In this document: positions 55,785-64,000 of the stretch, in pieces
Position numbering within the stretch: the stretch's first letter is position 1
How the letters are laid out: the number at the start of each line of letters is the position of its first letter
Assembly: GCA_018389105.1 (NCBI GenBank)
Contig: JACATO010000121.1
Span: 2,609,001 to 2,673,000 of the forward strand
Length of the DNA stretch: 64,000 nucleotides
Direction of reading: 5' to 3'
Origin: Nautilus pompilius
Lineage: Eukaryota; Mollusca; Cephalopoda; Nautilida; Nautilidae
The notes under the pieces: generated by a model
What the model was told of the DNA's origin: nothing
Databases searched by the model: none
Seen by the model: the letters and a program-made list of their open reading frames with translations, nothing else
Translations under genes and position numbers: made by a program

Positions 55785-58493
55785 TTACAGTTTCACTTTC
55801 CTGGCCTTCTTTGCTGCAAAGTCCTCTGTGACATTGTCATATGAAATATGATTTGCAACCTCATGGTTGATACTGATTACAGCCAGACCGCTGAGGCATT
55901 CCTGAGACATTACTGACCTGAGGTAGGTTTTGATGAGCTGCTCTCTTTTGAAGAAACTGTAACTGGTAGAGTCACAGCATTCCTGAGAGAAACCCACAAG
56001 TTTGGGTAAATTTCAGAGAGCTGCTTTTCCTGTATGAATTTCAGCAACTCTAGAGCGGTCAAGCTGGTTGATGGAAAGTCAGGTAGGTTTCTCAACTCCT
56101 GAGCAAGCTCCCTTCTATCCAAATCAGGCTGTCCTTCACAACTTAAGGTGCAAGGTGTGTTCAAGGGCCTCTGCTTCTGCTATCAGCTCTTGATGAGGAA
56201 GACTTTGGAAGGTTGACAGGAAACCAAACTTATTTTCCACATCTCCAAGACTCTGAAATCTCTCCTTCAGAGCTATGATAGCAACATTCACAACCATGTT
56301 AAAGAAGGTCACCTCCAGATTTTTCAGGGCATCATGCACTGGTTCATCGGGAGACTCATATGAAAAGTGCCTCTTTGTAGACCTCAGCTTGTTTTTTGTA
56401 AGTACTGCCTCCACATTCATTTCTTCACACATGTCTTTGGCTGAGTTTTGTGCGGCCACAAAGCCTGTGGCTGTGTAGTTTTGAAGAGCATCCTCAGCCT
56501 TTTTCTGCAGGCTGACTGCTACATCCATTGCCATTGTTTTTCACTGCATGACTTTGTTCACATGTTGTATTTCACTCAAGATTTCGTATCAGGTAACTAC
56601 ACGGAGTGAAAATTTGAAGAGCTCACCACCTCTGCCAGGAACTGGGCCTCAACCTTTATGACCGGGTCTTTGGTTTGGTGCTTCACCTCAAGCAGTGCCT
56701 CTCTCACTGCTGATGCCTCAAATCGGAGAGGTTCGATAGCCTTCACTCTGCTCTCCCATCTTGTCTCTGTCATATGTCTTGCAAGGATGGTCCGTCAATG
56801 TGCAGATACTGAAAACAACGAATATAGCTTCTGCAGGATCCCAAAAAATCCTATGGCATCTTTAGAGCTTTTGGCTGCATCAGCAATGACCAGGTTAAGG
56901 GTATGAGCCCCACAAGGAACAAACAGAGCCTTGGGATTTTTCTGCAGTAGCTTGGCCTGTGCTCCTTTGTTTTTTCCCCTCATGGTTGCACCATTGTCAT
57001 CATCATAGGAAATCTGCAAATCCTGCAGCTTCTGCAAAATTAAGGTGCCCAGATTTTGCCCAGTGGACTTCTCTGCTTCTAGAAATCCCATGAAGTGCAC
57101 TTTTATCTGTGGGTTGTCTTCCAGTGTCACAATTCGAATCAACACGGACAGTTGCTCTGTGACTCACATCTCGGGTGCAATCCAAAATAACTGAAAAGTA
57201 TTTGGATTGCTTTATCTCCTGTACCATTGTTTTCACCACCTTTGATTTGATGAACTCAATGATCTCATTTTGAATGTGCTTGCCCAAATAGCTCATGTGT
57301 GAGGACTCACTGTGAACTCTATGGACACGATCTTTCATAACAGGATCAAATTTTGCCAAAAGCTCTACCACTTTCAAAAAGTTTCCATTTGAAGGAGAAT
57401 ACAGTTTTTCTGTGTCACCTCTAATTGCCATATTCCTAGCTGCTAGGAAATATACAATGGCAATTAACTGTGTCAGCACTGCTCTCCACCTCTTCCTCTC
57501 ATCATCAAGTAGGGCCATCTCTTGTTTGTCAATGGTTGCACCTGTCTTGAGCCTAAACTCAAACTCTTTCCATGATGCCATGTGCATGAAATGATCAGGA
57601 CTGCTCTCATGGGAACTCGGCAGAGCTGTTGCATTTTTACAATTGGTCAAGCCTCCATGTATTAAATGAATGCTCTTTGAGGAGAAGAGTTTGCAACAAA
57701 AACAAAAAAGGCTGTTGTTTTCATGTGAATACACTAACCAGTTTCTTTTAACTTTCTCACCATTTATTAAAGTTCTGGAAAAGTATAAATGGTGGCAACT
57801 TCTTGCGTCTTCTCTTTTTGGAAACATAAAATCCCTTGGTACCTGATACGGTTCTCTCTGCACTATTTCAGTTCTTAAATGGTCAGATAGTTGTGATGAC
57901 CAGTCAGCAGATCAAATGGACATGGTTCATCTGTCACAATCTTAGTTGGTAGGGCAGAGCAGGATGTTTCTTGTGGAGTTTCTTCTGTGTCTGCAAGGCA
58001 CATACAGACAGTATTTAGCAATTTAATTATTATTGTTCCAAGAAATTCATACATGGAAGCACATCACAACATTTTCAGTTATTCATAACTTAAGTCGAGT
58101 AGTATTTATTAAATCTGCTGATCTCAGTTGTGTCATCAAAAAATTAAATATATATATATATATATATATGGATGGCACATTTCATTATATACATTATTAA
58201 ATAGTTGCTCACCTGAGACAATAGGAACAATTGAGGAGGAAGTGCTTGCCCCTTCATCAGTTTTTCAATTGGAATCAAGGTATTTTAAAAGCGCATCTAA
58301 AATGATAAATAAAAGAACTGTAAAATGCACCTACAAATATTCTGTTTCATGATATTAATGGCTCATTGTTTACTGCATAAAATGGGGGGAAAAACAAGAT
58401 ATAGTATAATCATTGGCTACCTTTGTTTTGATTGCTCCTCTCTTCTTTCCATTGTTTTCGATACTGGGCACCTGATGGCTTTTGCTTCTTCAT
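55785..58493 (-). pseudogene. ZMYM1-like/TTF zinc-finger hAT transposase, frameshifted
   Basis: The probable start at 58493 encodes MKKQKPSGAQYRKQWKEE, the usual N-terminus of this family. A donor GTAG at 58420, a small exon at 58213-58296 and an acceptor at 57991 suggest two introns. The main part (57863 down) has FPKREDARSCHHLYF and CFCCKLFS (TTF-type zinc finger), then YFSVILDCTRDVSH (the DUF4371 start of the RNase-H-like region). After 57145 the frame shifts to a stretch with SYDDDNGATMRGKNKG and CGAHTLNLVIADAA. Further shifts occur near 56800, 56540, 56150 and 55990. The end has QLIKTYLRSVMSQECLSGLA, the hAT dimerisation region. It is inactive as it stands. Confidence 0.88.
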
Positions 58494-58550
58494 TTTGATG
58501 CGGATATCAGTTATCTATTGGGCCATGAGACCTGCATTAACTAAGATAAG

Positions 58551-59149
58551 ATAAAGATAAATTTGGCTTGCTAAGGAGGCTCCCCCCCCCCCCTTAGTGA
58601 TAGCACTTTGATTTTGATGAGATTTTAGCTAAGATAAAATTGGGGCAACAGGCCGACTTCAGGAATCAAACACCAAACTGTATAAACTTTAAGCTGAGTT
58701 TATTCGATCTAAAAAATGTAGAGTGAAATAAATTATAGGTTACAAATTGCGGGGCCAATTACATCAACATAATTCAAGATTTGTGGACAAACTTACAAAC
58801 TGAAAGAACCAAATAACAAAGTCCCAACTGTGAATACAACTGCAAGTAAACTTAATTTTTTGGTGGTCTTTCCTAAAGCCTAAAGTTTCCTGGTTAGTGT
58901 GGGCGGTCAGAGTCCCTGGTTTGCCTACTCTATGGTATTTATAGGGAATAATAGACAGCTGTACAATGCTATTGTCATACCCTGCTTGCACAGCAAGCAC
59001 ACATTACCCACTTAACAGAGCCCTAAAATAACAATAACAAACATCATATAATGCCCACACAGCAAGCCCTACAATAACAATGATAAAGTGTTAAAACTAA
59101 TGCTAATCATCGAAACAAAAATAAAGATAAATTTGGTTTGCTAAAGAGG
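58551..59149. repeat. 29-bp direct repeat bounding a 570-bp segment in the hAT end
   Basis: ataaagataaatttggcttg (58551) and ataaagataaatttggtttg (59121) begin two 29-base copies with two differences. Between them lies non-coding sequence unrelated to the transposase as far as I can see. Confidence 0.75.
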
Positions 59150-59212
59150 TGCCCCCCAGCAGATGGCACCCTAGGCAACATGCGAAGTGGCCTATAGCTA
59201 GGACCGGCTCTG

Positions 59213-59830
59213 TCATATGGGCAAATTTCCTTCCTTTCAGGGCAGAGAAGAAAAAAATCACATTGTGGTGCAGTGTCTATCCCAAAACCGATGCATTGAG
59301 AGAGATGCATGCTCGTGCACTGTCATGATGCAACATGTTTTGAGTTTTCACTTCTCTGGCTGTTGTCTATGAACTGCTTTTCATAGGCATTGCAGAACAG
59401 TTATGTAGAATGTCTGGTTCACTGATAGTGTGCTAACCCTTCATGGTCAATGAATGCCATCAGCATTGACTACACTTTCACTCTCGTCTTGCTTTTTTTA
59501 GTCCAGGTTACGATGGTGTCTGCCTTGTGAGGATCACCACTTGTTTCTCAATCATAAATGTAAAGCCAAATTTTATCACTTGTCATTATGTATGTTCTGA
59601 AAAAATTCTGGTTTGTTTGCTCCTTGTTCTCTAAAATCCTGACAGATGAGGACATGATGGCCTTTCTGCTCACAGGACAAACTTGGCAATGACCAGTCAC
59701 ATCTCTATAACCCTTCTGTAATAATTGACTGACAGGTGCCGTAGAAAATGTTAAATTTTTCAGCAACTTTTCTTGACTGAATTGTCCATTTGCGAAGTTG
59801 TCAGCCATCCAGTTCATGGATTATCTTCAA
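59213..59830 (-). pseudogene. Mariner transposase remnant (main part)
   Basis: On the - strand TSDKIWLYIYD (within 59548-59817) takes the place of the first catalytic motif, usually GDE.WVY.YD. Downstream LHHDSARAC (59308-59334) matches the HHDNARAH motif with the second aspartate. It is followed by FFLL-like and ALKGRKF words typical of mariner. Stops and frameshifts break it. The remaining C-terminal piece lies at about 55090-55220 beyond the hAT insertion (CFQESQNH). Confidence 0.75.
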
Positions 59831-60125
59831 CAGATGATGTTCTACCATCTCTAAATCGAGAAAACCATTCAAAAAGTTGAAGCATGGGATAGTGCTGCAT
59901 CATCAACATTTGATGTGCTCCACTGGCTGTTTTTCATACCTTCCAACAAAATTTGATGCCTGATTACTGCTCTGTATACCTGCACTACTTCACCTATAAC
60001 ATAGATCATCCGGAAATGATATGATCTTGCTCTAGTAATTGCATTATATTACTTATGAAATTTCAGCTCTTGGTGTTGCCACACTGACTGAATTCAGTGT
60101 GGGAACTTTTTGATGTATTTCAGAC

Positions 60126-63100
60126 AGCATGTTCACTTTCACTTTCATTGTATTACCAGTTAGATTTTAAAAGAAAAAAGAAAATTTATGCACATTGTAG
60201 CCTGTGCCTTGTTTTAACAGATGTTACTGTATGTATCTATCAGTTAGGGTGGGTTGAAGGTTACAAATAATCAATCTGCTAGGTGTTTCTAATGGATTCT
60301 GCTTGATGCCCAAGTGTACATGACAGCTGTCTTCCCTCTCTGCATTTCTTTGAGTGTGCAATAAATTAATTGATTATGCAAAATACTCATAAAAAGAGAG
60401 ATTTTGTCAGCTTAAAGATTAAATTATCTAAAAGGTGTCAATTTTGAAAGTAAAGCTTTTGGCTAAAGATTAAATTTTCTGATTACAGGTAAATAAATGA
60501 AACTAAATTTGCATGAGTTTTGCACATAAAATTACAGATTCTCTGTGGTCTGAACTGGTGACTTCAGCACTCGCCATCTAAAATGTGAGAGAGGAGCCCA
60601 TGACCTCTCAGTTAACTCTTTTAGTTGCCAGGTGGTGAATTTTGTAGTCAGTCATGGGTTCAAACCACAGAGAATCTGCAACTCCTTAAAAAATTTTATT
60701 TAAATGTCATTCTTACATTTCTAAAAATCCTGCATATATATATATATACTGCATTTTTGTACATATGCATGTATATATATATATGTGTGTGTGTGTGTGC
60801 AGACATAAAGGAGTATTTTAAAATGATATTAACATGCTAATTTTGACATAACTGTCATACTCCAGATATACAATTATAGGAAAGATGAATAATTACTCCA
60901 TTTCTTTTATTATTTTTATTATTGTTGTGTGTGCGTGCATTGGGAAGATGTTATTTGAATACATTTTAAAACAGCTAGATAACCCATAACTTATTTACGA
61001 TCACTTACTAATCACGAGAGAAAATTCTGAATTGTCTTGCTTTCACTTTCAGAATCATTCCTTTACACACTTAAATTGTGGTCGGTGCAGAAGTTTAGTG
61101 CATTTATATGATATATTGGGATCATTGATTAACTTTTTGCCTCTGAATCAAATAATATTTTATTAGACTAACATTTGGTTTCGGTTTTTTTTTTTGTTTT
61201 TTTTTGAAAAAAAAAAAGGATCTATTATCCATTGCATTTATCAGAGATTATTGAGTTTGCTTTTGCTGGAAAACAAGAAGGCAGCCTTTTGTGTTGTGTA
61301 CTAAAAAGAGATACGTTTCATTATTTACTCTTACTACGATGTACACTCAGGCTGACTATTTTTAAGCATTCTTTCCTGAAGTCACCTTTGCCAACGTTTT
61401 CTCCACATTCTGATGTATCTGCTATGTGAAGCCTTTTCTTTTCTTTTTTAAAAAAAGCAAAAAATTTCCTTTAAATGAAATACTTGAAACCTTTGCTGCA
61501 CAAACTGTTAAAAGGATGTTTGTGAAAACTCTGGAATACTAGTCAAAGGGGGGGGGGAGGGTTAAACGTGTGCCTATAAATGTTTTGTGGTCGGCAGCAT
61601 TAGAAGTTATGATTGTTTTGACCAGCCTGAAGTCGGATATGTATGTGGAGATAGCTGACCTGATAGTATTGTCTGTTTTATGATGAAAATTGCCAGTAAC
61701 CTTCAGTCTCTTGTTGTGCAATCTGATGTTTAGATCTGCCATACTTTGAAACATGTTTGCAATAGTCTTATTTTAGGATATAGTTTTGAAATCTCGTGAT
61801 TTATGTTTAATTCTAACAAAAAAAAAAACAAAAACCAAGGCTCCCCAACCTAATCCCTCAGAAATGATGTACGATTGGAATTTTTGTAAAATACCTGACA
61901 GGTATGCTAATTGCTCTTTGGCGACAGCACCACCAACTAAACTCAGTCCTGCGCCGCCTAGTGTCTGACCATCAGACTAATAACAATTGCAGAAAAGCAG
62001 TTTTTTTTACCCGCAGGTTAGCTTGCGTCTACAGCTCAGTTCGTGGCCAGTTTTCCAGAAGGCAGCTTCTCTCTAGTCATTTGAAGGGGTGAGAGGCAGG
62101 TGGAATCAGAGAGTGCAACCAGAAGGAAAACAACCTCTAATGCTTTCATCTTTCATCCTCGATCTTTGACAGTATTAAAAAGAAGTTAGGTTAGGTAAAA
62201 TAATCCCTTGTTTAGCAGAACGTGTAAGGGTGCCTGACTGTACATGACGTGCGTGTTATTCCTAGAAGTTCCAAGAAGTCTTTCATTGTTGTACTGTGCC
62301 ATATTTCCAGGGGAATTCTTTTTTTCTTTTTTTTTGTGAAAGGAGGAAGGGATCAGCATTTATGAAACAAATCCAAGAATACTTTAAAAACCTACTACTT
62401 CTAACTTTAAACAATCAGTGTCTTGTATATGAAGTTATATGTAAATATTTCGTTTGTTGACTGAGCTCAACGTGTGCTTTTTCAGGTTAGTGCGGGATCC
62501 TTAAGGTGTTCTGGGCCATTTAACTATTCTGAACCTTAATTCTGGTGATGTTAATTGTTGCTGTATCCATTATGGATGCAGGTAACTAACTTAACCTTTG
62601 TAGACTTCAGCAAGTACCATCAGATTAGATTAATCCTACTGTGCATCTTTCTTAATCTTGTTGGTAATCAGGTAAGATGTACAAAGAACCTTAGACTTTA
62701 TTATTAGTAAATTACCAGAGACTGACTAATATGTTTATAATTTGTGATTACAGAAGTGTCTAGGATGGTTCTTAACCCCCTCCCTCCACACACACACACA
62801 CACACTTGACAGGAGAAGGGGTCAGTCACACAGTCCTGCCTGCTTTCATAGTGGAAATAGTAAAAATACTGTAAGAGTTTATCAGAGTTATGGAATCACT
62901 TTATTACTGGGTAGGCTTAATCAAAATCTTTTAATCCATAGATTAATTATGTATGAAAACCTTTCTTTTAGAAGTGCCTTTGATATACCACACACACACA
63001 CACCCCATTGTTTAACATTATTGTATATTGTTAATCTTATTGTCTAACAATCTGTCACTTGAAAACAAAACCACAATCTATTTTGGTTTCTTTTGATTCC

Positions 63101-64000
63101 CTAATTCTGATCATTACTGTACTTTTAACTGTTTTAGCAAGATAGTTTTAACTTTATCCTTAATATTTATGATACGGGTGGCTCAAACATTTTTGATACA
63201 GACTACATAAGTTTTATTTTTGTTTGTCTTTTAATGTCTATTTGTTTGCTCACTTCTGCCTTGTGACCTGCTGGGGGATAACTTTCAGTTCTCTTGCAGG
63301 ATGATCCACAATATAGGGCGAAGATGCAGGAATACACCTTTTTCCTGCATAAGCACCTCTTAGTCAACATGCTATCACGATTTTCCAGTTGTTCAGAAAA
63401 TAAGTGTTCTTTGCCTTTCACTGTCAAATCTGTCTTTGGAAATCATGTTCTATGTTTCTATGGAGTTAGTGCTGGAGAGAGTACACTTCACCTGGTTTCT
63501 CCTCTCCTATCTGACACCCAGACATAACCATCACAAAGATTCTCTGTTCAAAAAGATTCTCAAGCAGCCATTCATCAATTACTTTCTGTACACCAAAGCA
63601 ATAAAAAACCAAAATTATATGAACAAAATTCAGTTTTTTTTTTTTTTACTAAATATCACCAGCACTTTTATATTTATTATTTTTTAATACTTTATTATAA
63701 AAGTATAATATTTCCTTGATATTTTATAATTTACTGACTGTTGGACTGGAAGCTAGAAATTAAATTAGTTTTTTAATATTAAAAATGGAATGACTTATGA
63801 TTTTCTTTTGCATAATCAAAATATCACAATTCAAAGAATATTTACCATAGCAGGCCTTTAATGTTGTTTTTATTTATTTATTTATTTATTTACATCTTGA
63901 ACCCCCAAATGATTTTCCAATAACAGAAAAGGTAGATAATTGTTAAAAATTTCCCCACAAAAAATAACAAAAAAAAAAAAAAAGTCTTAAGTTGTATTTA
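60126..64000. other. Intergenic AT-rich sequence
   Basis: It contains the inverted repeat at 60536-60681, TA/GT microsatellites (about 60736-60800), (CA)n near 62790 and 62990, a poly-G run at 61548 and (ATTT)n at about 63872-63894. No gene is recognised. An open stretch with a preceding acceptor-like sequence at 63299 is mentioned under rejected items. Confidence 0.65.
60536..60681. repeat. Inverted repeat with tRNA-box-B-like word, possible SINE pair
   Basis: The left arm agattctctgtggtctgaac (60536-60555) and the right arm gttcaaaccacagagaatct are reverse complements with one mismatch. The right arm overlaps GGGTTCAAACC, which resembles the tRNA B box (GGTTCRANNCC). The family is not recognised. 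Confidence 0.6.

Larger units (their letters stand above)
55236..59212 (-). mobile_element. hAT-type transposon, 3,977 bp, complete ends
   Basis: It begins CAGAGCCGGTC (55236-55246) and ends with the exact reverse complement (59202-59212). It is flanked by an 8-bp target duplication, acatatgg (55228-55235) and tcatatgg (59213-59220), with one mismatch. These are hAT hallmarks. The transposase gene runs on the - strand and is degraded. (TA)n lies at 58148-58169. It sits inside the mariner element and so is the younger insertion. Confidence 0.9.
55010..60125 (-). mobile_element. Mariner-like element, split by a hAT insertion
   Basis: The left end, after a TA, reads cgaggtgtgatcagaaagtt and continues cccacagtgaatt. 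The right end (about 60090-60125), read on the - strand, contains catcaaaaagttcccacact plus gaatt, a matching inverted repeat. The exact right boundary is blurred by mutation. Mariner transposase pieces lie on both sides of the hAT insertion. Without the insertion the element would be about 1.1 kb, near the usual 1.3 kb. Confidence 0.75.

Noticed and set aside
58764-59000. 78-codon open frame on the - strand inside the hAT element
   Set aside because: It lies in the non-coding end region between the 29-bp repeats and has no transposase motif.
63285-63530. Acceptor-like ttctcttgcag followed by an open stretch (DDPQYRAKMQEYTFFLHKHL), possible exon of a downstream gene
   Set aside because: The wording looks coding-like, but I recognise no family, found no partner exons, and the window ends too soon to test it.

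Overview
The window is eukaryotic, AT-rich animal DNA. It is dominated by one gene, a Patched (Hedgehog receptor, RND/sterol-sensing-domain) homologue on the + strand. I recovered 26 coding exons between 21835 and 53242, all with GT donors and AG acceptors. Their phases join into one uninterrupted 1,209-codon reading frame plus stop, which runs from the first extracellular domain to the C-terminus. The 5' coding part (cytoplasmic N-terminus and TM1) was not found in the first 21.8 kb. It is either upstream of the window or in an exon I could not recognise. Many exon lengths equal those I recall for human PTCH1, so the intron positions look ancestral. That, the divergence of the protein, and the mix of decayed Tc1/mariner and hAT elements suggest a slowly evolving invertebrate, perhaps a mollusc. 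The taxon is inference only.

Layout. 1-21834: intronic or upstream DNA with simple repeats, a degenerate minisatellite (about 4.84-5.49 kb), a perfect Gli/Ci-type 9-mer at 6538 and a 51-bp tandem duplication at 21465. 21835-29801: extracellular domain 1 and TM2-TM4. 31997-36121: TM5, TM6 and the proline-rich central cytoplasmic loop, which has two PPxY motifs. The intron between TM5 and TM6 contains an odd GC-rich block (about 32.80-33.19 kb) with a chain of tight hairpins, several with TTCG loops, ending in an A-rich tract. 36509-43718: TM7, extracellular domain 2 and TM8, interrupted by a 98-bp triplication and a Tc1-like transposon with terminal inverted repeats. 44264-50050: TM9-TM12; the 4.95-kb intron before TM12 carries two more perfect Gli-type 9-mers. 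51279-53242: a short cytoplasmic tail. 53243 to about 54700: probable 3' UTR, with facing (CA)n and (GT)n tracts and several AATAAA signals.

55010 to about 60125 is a nested transposon: a decayed mariner-like element split by a 3,977-bp hAT-type element that has matching 11-bp ends, a near-perfect 8-bp target duplication and a frameshifted ZMYM1-like/TTF-zinc-finger transposase on the - strand. Other fossils are a Tc1 3' fragment (about 50.45-50.88 kb) and a degraded hAT-like sequence (about 41.3-42.3 kb, - strand). No tRNA, rRNA or CRISPR array was recognised, and no second protein-coding host gene is convincing.

Functionally the window is the body of a Hedgehog pathway receptor gene. Patched genes are commonly both repressors of Smoothened and transcriptional targets of Gli/Ci, so the three perfect Gli-type sites fit negative-feedback regulation, but that link is inferred here.
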